Shown here: piece after piece, positions 4,381 through 12,719 of the stretch | How the letters are laid out: the number at the start of each line of letters is the position of its first letter | How positions within the stretch are numbered: position 1 is the first letter of the stretch | From: a virus | Reading direction: 5' to 3' (one strand) | IMG/VR virus record: IMGVR_UViG_3300032322_001803 | Coordinates: 1 to 24,937 of that record | Length of the DNA stretch: 24,937 bases | Program-made: the position numbers and the translations under genes | The notes under the pieces: model-generated | Seen by the model: the letters and a program-made list of their open reading frames with translations, nothing else | The model's database searches: none | What the model was told of the DNA's origin: nothing

Positions 4381-5336
4381 TGGCTAATATAGTTTTTCTT
4401 GGTAACTTTGAGGTTTCATATAGCAGTGAGAATCATCATGCTAAATCTTTAGAGTCTCTTGGACATACCGTTGAAAAATTGCAGGAAAAGAAAGCAACAA
4501 GCGAACAAATATTAAAAAGGGCATTGCAGTCAAATCTATTTATATGGGTTCACACACATAGATGGAATACTCCAGGGTCAATTCCAATGGATGAAGTACT
4601 AAGACAATTAAACTCCGCTGGTATTCCTACCATGACATACCATCTTGATTTATGGTTTGGAATTGAACGACAAAAAGATTTAGAGAATGATAACTTTTAT
4701 AAAACAATTGGTCACTTCTTTACAGTTGATAAACTAATGGCTGATTGGTTTAATAAAAACACAAATGTAAAGGGACATTTTATTCCTGCTGGTGTTTATG
4801 ATAAAGAATGTTATATACATTCTGATTATGATATTAATAATTTTGAGAATGATGTAATATTTGTTGGAAGTAAAGGGTATCACCATGAACATAAATATCG
4901 CCCAGAACTAATAGACTTTTTAAGAAAAACTTATGGCAAAAGATTTCTTCATGTTGGTGGAGATGGTGATACTGGAACTGTTCGTGGAGATGCGTTAAAT
5001 CGTATCTACGCAAAAAGCAAGGTAGCAATAGGAGACAGTCTTAATATTAACTTTAACTATCCTTACTACACTAGTGATAGGCTATTTGAAAGTACTGGTC
5101 GTGGTGGTTTTACTATTTACCCTCGCATCAAAGGCCTTGAAGAATATTTTGAAGATAACAAAGAAATTATTTTTTATGAACATGGAAACTTTGATGATTT
5201 AAAAACAAAAATAGATCAATATCTTTTTGATGGAGTGTCAAGAGAAAGCATAAGAGTTAGCGGGCATGAAAGAACAAAGAAAGAACATACCTATGTACAT
5301 AGATGGGATGCAATAATTAGAGAGTTGGGCATATAA
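4380..5336 (+). CDS. GT-B glycosyltransferase, CgeB-like
   Basis: 318 aa with a Rossmann-like N terminus (ANIVFLGNFEVSYSSENHH), a middle HxD segment (MTYHLDLW, 86-92) and a C-terminal domain with FESTGRGGFTIYPRIKGL (236-253) followed by EIIFYEHGNFDDL, the pattern of CgeB/group-1 glycosyltransferases where a conserved acidic residue binds the sugar nucleotide. It would transfer a sugar from an NDP donor; acceptor unknown. First gene of the glycan block; its TAA shares a base with the next ATG. Confidence 0.75.
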   Translation: MANIVFLGNFEVSYSSENHHAKSLESLGHTVEKLQEKKATSEQILKRALQSNLFIWVHTHRWNTPGSIPMDEVLRQLNSAGIPTMTYHLDLWFGIERQKDLENDNFYKTIGHFFTVDKLMADWFNKNTNVKGHFIPAGVYDKECYIHSDYDINNFENDVIFVGSKGYHHEHKYRPELIDFLRKTYGKRFLHVGGDGDTGTVRGDALNRIYAKSKVAIGDSLNINFNYPYYTSDRLFESTGRGGFTIYPRIKGLEEYFEDNKEIIFYEHGNFDDLKTKIDQYLFDGVSRESIRVSGHERTKKEHTYVHRWDAIIRELGI

Positions 5337-6265
5337 TGAAAAGCATAGCAATTACTGGAGCAACTGGATTGCTTGGCTCTCATCTATCAAACCATTATCT
5401 TTCTTTGGGCTGGGATGTTTTTGTATTATTAAAGGATGAGCATAGCCGTACAGAACTTTCTAAAGATGTGAACAAGGTATATGGAAGTATTAATAATAAA
5501 ACAGACATTGATTTCTTTATAGAAAAGTCAAGACCAGATTATTTTATTCATCTTGCAGCACAAACACAAGCCTATGACTCAATCAAGTACCCATACAGTA
5601 CTTTTTATACAAACGTAGTTGGCACACTTAATGTTCTTGAATCATTAAGAGAGTATAAAAAATGTAAATCAATTATTGTTGCTTCTAGCGATAAGGCGTA
5701 TGGTGAGTTAACTAACGATGAATACTTTGAAGATCACATTCTCAACGGTATATATCCGTATGACGCTTCTAAATCAATCACAGACATCATATGTAACTCC
5801 TACAGAAATACTTACAATATGCCCATCGTAACTACACGTGCATGTAATATTTATGGAACTGGTGATAATAATATTCAACGATTGATCCCTGGAATTGTAA
5901 GGGCATATAAAAACGATGTGTTGTTTACCATAAGAAATGCTGGTAGAGATATCAGAGAGTATATAAATGTTAAAGATGTTGTATCAGCATACTCAAACAT
6001 ACTTACATACGGAGAAACAACAAACAACATTCCATCATTTAATATATCATCTGGTGAAAGATACTCTACCCTTGAAGTATTTAATATTGTACAAGATGTT
6101 ATTGGTAAAAAGGTTAGACATGAGATAGTTGAAAGTGATGGCTTTGAAATTAAAAAACAATTTATGAATTCATCCTTACTACACGAAAAAACTGGATGGA
6201 AGCCAGAACACACCATGAGAGACACAATGAAAGAAATAGTTGATTTTTATATGGAAAACAAATGA
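5336..6265 (+). CDS. NDP-sugar epimerase/4,6-dehydratase (extended SDR)
   Basis: 309 aa with the NAD(P)-binding GATGLLG (8-14), HLAAQT (72-77), ASSDKAYG (116-123), catalytic Y142-xxx-K146 in YPYDASK and RDIREYINVKDV (204-215), the extended short-chain dehydrogenase signature. The SSDKAYG stretch resembles CDP-glucose and GDP-mannose 4,6-dehydratases, so it likely makes a modified nucleotide sugar for neighbouring transferases; exact substrate cannot be read. It overlaps the next gene by 4 bp. Confidence 0.85.
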   Translation: MKSIAITGATGLLGSHLSNHYLSLGWDVFVLLKDEHSRTELSKDVNKVYGSINNKTDIDFFIEKSRPDYFIHLAAQTQAYDSIKYPYSTFYTNVVGTLNVLESLREYKKCKSIIVASSDKAYGELTNDEYFEDHILNGIYPYDASKSITDIICNSYRNTYNMPIVTTRACNIYGTGDNNIQRLIPGIVRAYKNDVLFTIRNAGRDIREYINVKDVVSAYSNILTYGETTNNIPSFNISSGERYSTLEVFNIVQDVIGKKVRHEIVESDGFEIKKQFMNSSLLHEKTGWKPEHTMRDTMKEIVDFYMENK

Positions 6266-6771
6266 ATATAAACTTTGGATGTGGAAGTATACAGCCATCT
6301 GATTGGGTTAACATAGACCTTGATCCAGAATTTAAAACTGAGCACAGGGATTTAAGTTCAATAACTGACAACTCTTGCGACATTCTTGTTTGCCATGCAA
6401 TAATTTGTTGTGTTAAGTATCATGATATTGAAAAAGTATTATTAGAATTTTATAGAGTTTTAAAACCAAATGGAGTTGTAAGAATTAGTCTTCCAGATAT
6501 AGTCTCTGGGTTTGATGCATACAAAAATAATAATATTAGTTTTTTCCCTAATTCTGAAGATGATTTAGATAAAAGATTTTCTGCATGGTTAACATGGTAT
6601 TCACAGTCAGCATCTTTATTAACAAGCAAAGCATTACAATATAAACTAAATAACGTTGGATTTACTGATGTTTCTGAAACAAACTTTAAACAAACAGTTT
6701 ATTCAAATGAAAAAATTTATGAACTTGATACAAGAGAACATGAATTTTATTTTATGGAAGCAAAAAAATAA
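6262..6771 (+). CDS. SAM-dependent methyltransferase, type-11-like
   Basis: 169 aa with a short motif I (NFGCG, 4-8), an acidic residue after the second strand (NIDLD, 17-21) and RVLKPNGVVRISLPD (65-79), hallmarks of class I methyltransferases of the Methyltransf_11 type. It probably methylates a sugar or sugar-linked group given its position between an NDP-sugar enzyme and an FkbM methyltransferase. It is shorter than many relatives. Confidence 0.8.
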   Translation: MNINFGCGSIQPSDWVNIDLDPEFKTEHRDLSSITDNSCDILVCHAIICCVKYHDIEKVLLEFYRVLKPNGVVRISLPDIVSGFDAYKNNNISFFPNSEDDLDKRFSAWLTWYSQSASLLTSKALQYKLNNVGFTDVSETNFKQTVYSNEKIYELDTREHEFYFMEAKK

Positions 6772-6790
6772 TGAATGGAGAGTTAAAGTT

Positions 6791-7543
6791 ATGAATTTTA
6801 TTGAAAGATCCAATATTGTATGGAAAAATGTTCCATACTTGCGTCAAGGAGAGTCATTTAACTATGACTACACACTTGAACTTAATGAGCCATTAGCAAG
6901 TTGGGATGTCTGGGATTACTGGGAAAAAGAAAGAATACAAAGTATGAAAACTCATTTAAAAAATGGTGACATATTTTTTGATATTGGAACAGAAAGCGGT
7001 TGGTGTAATTTAGTCTATGCAGATATTGTTGGGCCAGAAAATATGGTATTAATTGAGCCAACTCCAGAGTTTTGGGCGAACATTCATGCCTTATGGTATA
7101 AAAGATATTCTGTAGATCCACTAGGATGTTATGCTGGATTAATGAGCGATGAAACAACAGATACTCGCAAAGGAAATGATCTAAATGCTTGGGGAGAAAG
7201 ATATCTTGGCCCTATAATTGATAAAAATAAGTATGTATATATTCATGACAATACAGAAAACATACCAATGATTAAGTTAGATGATTATGTTTCTGAGGTT
7301 AGAATTGTTCCAGACGTATTAAACATAGACGTAGAAGGTGCTGAACTTTTTGTGTTTAGAGGTGCAGAAAAAACATTGCGAGACAATAACTTAAAAATAT
7401 TTGTATCAATTCATGACGATCTAGGTATTCGTGATTATAATACAACACCTGAAGATACAATATCTTATTTAGAATCCTTTGGATATGTAGGAGAATTTTT
7501 AGCAAAAAATCATGAAGCGCATTGGTACTTTGAGAAAAAATAA
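6791..7543 (+). CDS. FkbM-family methyltransferase
   Basis: 250 aa from the ATG at 6791, chosen because GGAGAG (6777-6782) stands 8 bp upstream; an in-frame start at 6656 would overlap the previous gene by over 100 bp. Motif I is FFDIGTESG (62-70), followed by MVLIEPTP (85-92) and DVLNIDVEGAELFVFRGA, the FkbM signature with an IDVEG core. The family O-methylates sugars or polyketides, so methyl capping of a glycan is likely. Confidence 0.85.
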   Translation: MNFIERSNIVWKNVPYLRQGESFNYDYTLELNEPLASWDVWDYWEKERIQSMKTHLKNGDIFFDIGTESGWCNLVYADIVGPENMVLIEPTPEFWANIHALWYKRYSVDPLGCYAGLMSDETTDTRKGNDLNAWGERYLGPIIDKNKYVYIHDNTENIPMIKLDDYVSEVRIVPDVLNIDVEGAELFVFRGAEKTLRDNNLKIFVSIHDDLGIRDYNTTPEDTISYLESFGYVGEFLAKNHEAHWYFEKK

Positions 7544-7547
7544 TTAA

Positions 7548-8165
7548 ATGAGTAGTTTAATTTTTTGTCCACACACAGATGATGCAATTTTTTCTTTAGG
7601 TGATTATATTATTGACAATAATCATAGTTTTACAATTGCATCTGCATTTGCTGGCATACCAACAGATGATATTGGATATAAAAAACATAATACATTAAGA
7701 CAAGAACATGATGAAGCCTGCTCTATGATTAATGCTAAAGTTATTAATGGAGATTTATTAGATGATGTTTACGGAAGGCAAGACAAAGAGCAGTTAATAA
7801 GTTGGACAAAAAGTATTATAGTAAATTTTGACAATGTGTATATTCCATTAGGAATTTATCACCCAGACCACGTATTTTTATCAGATACTTTATTTAATTT
7901 AATGAGAGATTTTGACAAACAATACTTTGTTTATGCTGAACTGCCATATAGATTATTGTATCCAGAGTTACACAAATTAAGAATAAAACAATTTGAACAA
8001 AATTATAATTTAGAAAATGTTAGTGTTAAATTTACACAACATAAAATTAATGCAATAAAAAAATACAACTCACAAATATCACACGTACACAATCCATCAT
8101 ACATAGATGAAGATTTAATTGGAAAACTTATTGTAGAAGAAAAGTTGTGGAAGGTTTTAAAATGA
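7548..8165 (+). CDS. PIG-L/LmbE-type N-acetylglucosaminyl deacetylase
   Basis: 205 aa with the zinc-binding PHTDDAIFSLG (8-18), LRQEHDEA (50-57) and the distal HPDH (105-108). PIG-L/LmbE enzymes remove N-acetyl groups from amino sugars; actinobacterial members act in mycothiol synthesis (MshB, Mca), but a gene inside a glycan block suggests deacetylation of an N-acetylhexosamine there. The end overlaps the next start as ATGA at 8162-8165. Confidence 0.85.
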   Translation: MSSLIFCPHTDDAIFSLGDYIIDNNHSFTIASAFAGIPTDDIGYKKHNTLRQEHDEACSMINAKVINGDLLDDVYGRQDKEQLISWTKSIIVNFDNVYIPLGIYHPDHVFLSDTLFNLMRDFDKQYFVYAELPYRLLYPELHKLRIKQFEQNYNLENVSVKFTQHKINAIKKYNSQISHVHNPSYIDEDLIGKLIVEEKLWKVLK

Positions 8166-9010
8166 TTAAAGCCTACTTGTATTCTCACGATGGTAAAGAT
8201 TATGCTAATGACAAATGGGACTATGGGTTATTAAAAGAAGTATTTGATAGGTATGAAATTGATCAAGTTAAAGTTACTTCTATTCCAAAAGTTGATAGAG
8301 GCTTTGTTGTCGTTCCTGGACCACAGAGTCTTGGACATGAAGAAAATATAAATAAAGAAATACAAAATATATCAAGGGTGCTTTTGTTTATTACTGGTGA
8401 TGAAGAAAGTAGATTTGATATAAATAAGATTAATCATCCTAACATTGAAATATGGATTCAATATCCTAATGAAAGTAATAAACAATATAATAAATTACCC
8501 ATTGGAGTTCCCCAACATTTAAAGAAATTTATGCCAGATTATCCTATTAAGAATTATGACTTATATTTTGGTGGTCAAATAACTCATTCAAGAAGACAGC
8601 AGTTGGCAAAGGCTATACAGACAATGCCAAACACCCTTTATAAGCCTACAGCAGGCTTTGCACAGGGTGATCAACCAATAGACTACTATCAGAACCTTGC
8701 CAGCGCTAGGATTGCCCCAGCCCCTTCTGGTGCGGTAACAATAGATACCTTTAGATTTTTTGAGGCTATAGAAATGTTATGCCTTCCAATAGGAGATAAG
8801 ATTAATTCAAAAGGTGACTCTATTGATTTTTATAACATTGTATTTGGATATGATATTCCTGTAAGCCTTGTCTCTACTTGGTCTGAGTTGCGGTTTCTTG
8901 TTCCTGAGTTATTAAATCAATACCCTCACAATATGCATAAGGTGGTATGCTGGTGGATGAAGTATAAAAGAGATCTTGGAATAAAAATTATGAGGCAAAT
9001 CAATGAATAA
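8162..9010 (+). CDS. Exostosin-like glycosyltransferase
   Basis: 282 aa. The C-terminal half has YFGGQITHSRRQQLAKA and later ARIAPAPSGAVTIDTFRFFE followed by AIEMLCLPI, resembling the exostosin/GT47-like pattern in which an acidic residue near FxxxEAxxxGCIPV contacts the sugar nucleotide. The ATG at 8162 lies on an ATGA overlap and follows GGAAGG; an upstream GTG/TTG start at 8147 is not needed. Substrate unknown. Confidence 0.65.
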   Translation: MIKAYLYSHDGKDYANDKWDYGLLKEVFDRYEIDQVKVTSIPKVDRGFVVVPGPQSLGHEENINKEIQNISRVLLFITGDEESRFDINKINHPNIEIWIQYPNESNKQYNKLPIGVPQHLKKFMPDYPIKNYDLYFGGQITHSRRQQLAKAIQTMPNTLYKPTAGFAQGDQPIDYYQNLASARIAPAPSGAVTIDTFRFFEAIEMLCLPIGDKINSKGDSIDFYNIVFGYDIPVSLVSTWSELRFLVPELLNQYPHNMHKVVCWWMKYKRDLGIKIMRQINE

Positions 9011-9764
9011 AAATGATGTAACAATTATATTGGCTACATCTGTATTGCCAAGCCATCCAGACACACGCATAATTGATGAAACTATTCAATCTTTAAGAGT
9101 GCATTTTCCTAAAAATGAAATAATAATGCAGATAGATGGATTACGACAAGAGCAGATGGATCGTGAAACTGATTATAATGAATATAAAAATAGAATTTTG
9201 TGGAAATGTTTACATGAATATAATAATGTGCTCCCAATAATTTTTGATAAACATAGCCATCAAAGCACAATGATGCGTAAAACTATTGATGAAATTCAAA
9301 CTTCAGGCATGCTGTATGTTGAAGGTGATGCACCACTTACTCCAGACGCTGATATTGACTGGCAAAAATGTTTTGACTTAATTGCATACGATAAGGCAAA
9401 CACAATTCGCTTTCATCATGAATCAGTAATACCAGAACCACATAACCATTTAATGTTTGGCATGGATGATATTTTTATGCGAACATCTCAATGGAGCCAA
9501 AGACCACATCTTAGCAAGGTTTCATATTACAGAGAAGTAATTCTTCCTCCACTTGAAGATAAAGTATTTATTGAAGATACAACTCATGGAAGAATACAAG
9601 ACGATATTTCTCCATATAATAATTTTAATAAAGAAGGTTGGGATAAACATAAACTATGGATATACCATCCAGAGGGAAACATTAAAAGATCTTATCATTT
9701 AGATGGTCGTGAAGGTGGAAGAAAGTTTACATCAGATGACAATGTTTGGTTTAATAAACAATGA
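9003..9764 (+). CDS. GT-A glycosyltransferase (GT2-like)
   Basis: 253 aa starting NDVTIILATSVLPSHPDT, with DETIQSLRVHFPKNEIIMQID in the first strand-helix unit and a candidate donor-site motif YVEGDAPLTPD at 105-115 in place of a classic DxD. It is divergent, but the overall order suits a GT-A fold transferase. GAGG lies just before the ATG, and the gene overlaps both neighbours by 4-8 bp. Confidence 0.65.
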   Translation: MNKNDVTIILATSVLPSHPDTRIIDETIQSLRVHFPKNEIIMQIDGLRQEQMDRETDYNEYKNRILWKCLHEYNNVLPIIFDKHSHQSTMMRKTIDEIQTSGMLYVEGDAPLTPDADIDWQKCFDLIAYDKANTIRFHHESVIPEPHNHLMFGMDDIFMRTSQWSQRPHLSKVSYYREVILPPLEDKVFIEDTTHGRIQDDISPYNNFNKEGWDKHKLWIYHPEGNIKRSYHLDGREGGRKFTSDDNVWFNKQ

Positions 9765-10798
9765 AAGTTGGTATTATTGCCAGATCAGATAACACTGGTC
9801 TTGGAAATCAAACAAGAGAATTAGTTAACATGCTTACTCCAAGCAAGGTTATGCTTATTGACTCAACTCCCTTTAATAAAAATAAACAACATCCAGAATG
9901 GTATCAAGGATATGAAACAATTAAAACAAATGGCTTTCCAACTAAAGAACAAATTGTTTCTTTTCTTGAAAACCTTGATGTTGTTATAAGTTGTGAAACA
10001 TTTTATGATCAAAATTTTGTAAAGTATGCTAAAAGGAGAAACGTTAAAACAATTCTTCAATATAACTATGAACTTTTTGGAAGTCTTTCTACACCAGAAC
10101 TACCAGTCGCAGATGTTTTGTTAGCACCTAGCAGTTGGAATATAAACCATGTTAAAAAACTTTTTGGCAGTAGATCAAATGTTATGCACTTGCCACCACC
10201 AACTAATCCAGTTACTTTTATTAATGCTAAAGAAACAAATATGTCTAAAGATCACAACAGAATATTACATATTACTGGTAGAAAAGCAGCAAAAGATAGA
10301 AATGGAACAGACACAGTTCTTGAAATGTTGCGGTATTCAAAGGCTGACTATCAATTAGTTATAAGAAGTCAAAATGAAATAGAGACTAACATAAAAGATT
10401 CTAGGTTAACAATTGAGGTTGGCAATCCAGACAATAGAGAAGATATGTATACTGGGTTTGACGCTATGATACTTCCTAGACGTTATGCTGGTCTTTGTTT
10501 ACCTATGAATGAGGCATTGCTTTCTGGACTCCCCGTTTTTATGACAGATATATCTCCAAACAATGAAATACTTCCAGCCAATTGGTTGGTTAAATCTTCA
10601 TCTCTTGGTACCTTTAGAACAAAAGTTAGAATTGAGTTTTTTGAGGCTAATAGAAAAGACTTAGCACTATGCGTTGACAATTATATTAGTCTAACAAATA
10701 AACAGGATGAAAAAGAAAAAGCATTTAATATAGGATTTAATAATTTCTCTAACAGTATACTTAAAGATAAGTGGCTAGAAGTTATCTCTCAAATTTAG
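9761..10798 (+). CDS. GT-B glycosyltransferase, group 1 (GT4-like)
   Basis: 345 aa. The N-terminal domain opens MKVGIIARSDNTGLGNQTRE, a glycine loop typical of GT4 enzymes; the C-terminal domain has ILHITGRKAAKDRNGTD (168-184) and YAGLCLPMNEALLSGLPVF (242-260), the donor-binding acidic motif of the family with a shortened E-x7-E. It would use an NDP-sugar. Last gene of the rightward arm; it overlaps the convergent gene on the other strand by 17 bp without a visible terminator. Confidence 0.82.
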   Translation: MKVGIIARSDNTGLGNQTRELVNMLTPSKVMLIDSTPFNKNKQHPEWYQGYETIKTNGFPTKEQIVSFLENLDVVISCETFYDQNFVKYAKRRNVKTILQYNYELFGSLSTPELPVADVLLAPSSWNINHVKKLFGSRSNVMHLPPPTNPVTFINAKETNMSKDHNRILHITGRKAAKDRNGTDTVLEMLRYSKADYQLVIRSQNEIETNIKDSRLTIEVGNPDNREDMYTGFDAMILPRRYAGLCLPMNEALLSGLPVFMTDISPNNEILPANWLVKSSSLGTFRTKVRIEFFEANRKDLALCVDNYISLTNKQDEKEKAFNIGFNNFSNSILKDKWLEVISQI

Positions 10799-11477
10799 TT
10801 TTTGATTTAAATTGTGGTCTAAGGATTTTAGATATCATGTATTTAGAAGAACTATCAGAACTTGATAAATATATTGATTGATCTTGTTTGATATCATGTG
10901 ACTTTGCTACTAGCGCACCATTTAAATAAACTTTAACATCTTCCATATATGTACCACCAACATTAAACATATTTCCATATACAGATCTCCATAAAAAAGT
11001 ATCTCTTTGTAGTAATACTTCTTTTAATTTTTCTTTTTCCATTGGCATTGGAACATGTAGTTCATAATCAAGTGGATCATTGAAACCTAATTTTATTAAT
11101 CTTTCATATGTCATTCTTAGTTTTTTAGTATATGGCGACCTGCCGTTTAATTTTTCATACAGTTCAACCTTTTCAATCAATGGCAAGCCATGAAAAGTTT
11201 CTATTTGTGTTAAAGGTTTCATTATATAAAAATCATCATTCATTAAAACAAAATTTTCATTTATATCTTTTGACTCTGAGATTTCCTTTAAGTTTTCAAA
11301 AGCATTTCTATATTTATGAAAAACTTGGGATACTTGAATAAAGTTACCTGTATACCAATTTGGTTTCCCACCAACAATCCATATGTTTGAGTCTGGGAAA
11401 GATGATACAACAGATCTAATTGAGTACTTTAACTCTTCATTATCTCCATCTTTACATATGTATACGAAGTCCATCAT
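10782..11477 (-). CDS. Stealth-like sugar-phosphate transferase
   Basis: 231 aa. The N terminus DFVYICKDGDNEELKYSIRS matches Stealth conserved region 1 (a VYTWVDG-like start then the LRYSLRS element), and FVLMNDDFYIMKPL (77-89) matches region 2 with its NDD core. Stealth proteins transfer hexose-1-phosphate onto glycans in bacterial capsules and in eukaryotes. At 231 aa it is short, so later regions are reduced. AGGAG lies 4 bp before the second ATG (11474). It is the last gene of the leftward arm. Confidence 0.72.
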   Translation of the reverse strand: MMDFVYICKDGDNEELKYSIRSVVSSFPDSNIWIVGGKPNWYTGNFIQVSQVFHKYRNAFENLKEISESKDINENFVLMNDDFYIMKPLTQIETFHGLPLIEKVELYEKLNGRSPYTKKLRMTYERLIKLGFNDPLDYELHVPMPMEKEKLKEVLLQRDTFLWRSVYGNMFNVGGTYMEDVKVYLNGALVAKSHDIKQDQSIYLSSSDSSSKYMISKILRPQFKSKTKFER

Positions 11478-11481
11478 TCTC

Positions 11482-12201
11482 CTAATTATTATTAAAAAAT
11501 GGTTTATAAAAGTCTTTTTCTTTTTTCATATTTTTAATTTTTTTAATTTGTTTATTAAAGTATAACTCTCTAATATCATTTCCATATTTAAGAATCAAGT
11601 TGTTTCCAGTAATTTGTGAATAATATAAAAGTTGATTAAGTCTATCAATACTATATTTGGTATTTATATTTACATATCTTAACAGTCTATGCCAATACTC
11701 CATATCTGCACCAAAAAAACTGTTATCAAAATATCCTAAAGTTTCAAATGTTTTTTTACTATAAAATGCATGTGCACAATTTGGCATTATTTCTCCAGGT
11801 TTTCCAAGCCAAGCAGGTGGTATTTCACCAATTCTTAAATAGTAATCGTCTAAACAAATTAAATTTTCATCTTCAAAAAAATTCATCAGTTTTTCAAATC
11901 TGGTTGAATCAGAAAAATCATCTGCATCATGTACCGTGTATACATCAAAGTCTTCTGTTTCTAGTATTTGTAAACCAACATTTCTTGAGTAGTAGGCACC
12001 CCTATTTGTTTCATTATTTATTAATCTAACTTTTGGATTATTTAAATATTTTTGTATTTTTTGCAATGAGTTATCTGTTGAAGAGTCATTAATAATGCAT
12101 AAAACAAAATTTTGAAAGGTCTGATTAATTATGCTATTTATAGCCCTTTCAACAAACTCTTCTTCATTGTACAATGGCATTATCACTAATAGTTTTTTCA
12201 T
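11482..12201 (-). CDS. GT2-family glycosyltransferase
   Basis: 239 aa of textbook GT2: MKKLLVIMPLYNEEEFVERA, INDSSTDNS (38-45), NRGAYYSRN (66-74) and HDADD (91-95), where the DxD binds metal and nucleotide sugar. The C-terminal part has PNCAHAFYSKKTFETLGYFD and DMEYWHRLL, as in sugar-selecting halves of the family. It lies 4 bp upstream of the Stealth-like gene in the same transcript. Confidence 0.9.
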   Translation of the reverse strand: MKKLLVIMPLYNEEEFVERAINSIINQTFQNFVLCIINDSSTDNSLQKIQKYLNNPKVRLINNETNRGAYYSRNVGLQILETEDFDVYTVHDADDFSDSTRFEKLMNFFEDENLICLDDYYLRIGEIPPAWLGKPGEIMPNCAHAFYSKKTFETLGYFDNSFFGADMEYWHRLLRYVNINTKYSIDRLNQLLYYSQITGNNLILKYGNDIRELYFNKQIKKIKNMKKEKDFYKPFFNNN

Positions 12202-12222
12202 TGATATCCTTTTTAATTAGAA

Positions 12223-12253
12223 AAGCGGGTATACATTTATTATATACCCGCTT
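12223..12253 (-). terminator. Strong hairpin terminator
   Basis: AAGCGGGTATA (12223-12233) and TATACCCGCTT (12243-12253) form a perfect 11-bp stem with a 9-nt loop. In the leftward direction it follows the holin-like gene ending at 12270 and runs into TTCTAATTAAAAA, an imperfect U-rich tail. It separates the small-gene run from the two leftward glycan genes, which would then need read-through or their own promoter. Confidence 0.75.
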
Positions 12254-12269
12254 CTCATTTTAATACAAA

Positions 12270-12551
12270 CTACTTTTTAGCAGCAGCCTTCTTCTTTGCT
12301 GGAGCCTTCTTAGCAGGTACAATCTTGCTAAGTGCATCTGAAACAGCACCAGTATTTGGCAGTACGCCAAACGCTTTGTCATTAGGATTAAGTGCTCTTA
12401 ATGCAACGGGTGCTAGAGCAGCAACTAGTGCAGCCCAAAGATCTTTAGGATCTGTTACGCCAGCCATGTAAAGTGCAATTACAGCACCAAGAACAGATCG
12501 TCCGTATGATGCAAGAATTGCTTTATTCTTATCGTTTAGTATATTATTCAT
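12270..12551 (-). CDS. Phage membrane protein, holin-like, with Lys/Ala tail
   Basis: 93 aa: a short N-terminal segment (NDKNKAILASYGRS), two hydrophobic segments (VLGAVIALYMAG and AALVAALAPVALRAL), NPNDKAFG, then a low-complexity tail PAKKAPAKKKAAAKK. I recall the SYGRS...RALNPND-AFG pattern from actinophage holin-like proteins; hole formation for lysis is inferred. AGGAGG stands 5 bp before the ATG at 12551, so the longer frame from 12680 is rejected. The basic tail may meet phospholipid or DNA. Confidence 0.7.
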   Translation of the reverse strand: MNNILNDKNKAILASYGRSVLGAVIALYMAGVTDPKDLWAALVAALAPVALRALNPNDKAFGVLPNTGAVSDALSKIVPAKKAPAKKKAAAKK

Positions 12552-12559
12552 TATTCCTC

Positions 12560-12718
12560 CTAGGATATAACTTTTGTTAGTATAGCGTAGCCAGACCATA
12601 GGCCTATTATGCCTGCTACCCCCGCAAAAACTGGAGGTGCTGGTACTGGCAATTTGAATGCAGCAAATATAATGCCACATCCAAAACCTGTTAGTATTGA
12701 AAGTATAAGTTCTTTCAT
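12560..12718 (-). CDS. XapX-domain membrane protein, 52 aa
   Basis: Begins MKELILSILTGFGCGIIFAA and continues FKLPVPAPPVFAGVAGIIGLW: the two short transmembrane helices joined by a proline-rich LPVPAPP turn are diagnostic of the XapX (DUF1427) family. Its function is unknown. The stop lies in the ribosome site of the holin-like gene that follows. It is too short and too overlapped by another frame to stand out by length alone. Confidence 0.85.
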   Translation of the reverse strand: MKELILSILTGFGCGIIFAAFKLPVPAPPVFAGVAGIIGLWSGYAILTKVIS

Positions 12719-12719
12719 A

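Noticed and set aside
5875-6225. A 116-codon minus-strand frame.
   Set aside because: Fully inside and antisense to the SDR gene, whose conserved motifs cover the same bases.
6656-6790. N-terminal extension of the FkbM gene.
   Set aside because: The added residues are the type-11 methyltransferase gene in another phase, and a good ribosome site precedes 6791.
12552-12680. N-terminal extension of the holin-like gene.
   Set aside because: It lies over the XapX gene in another frame; AGGAGG marks the ATG at 12551.
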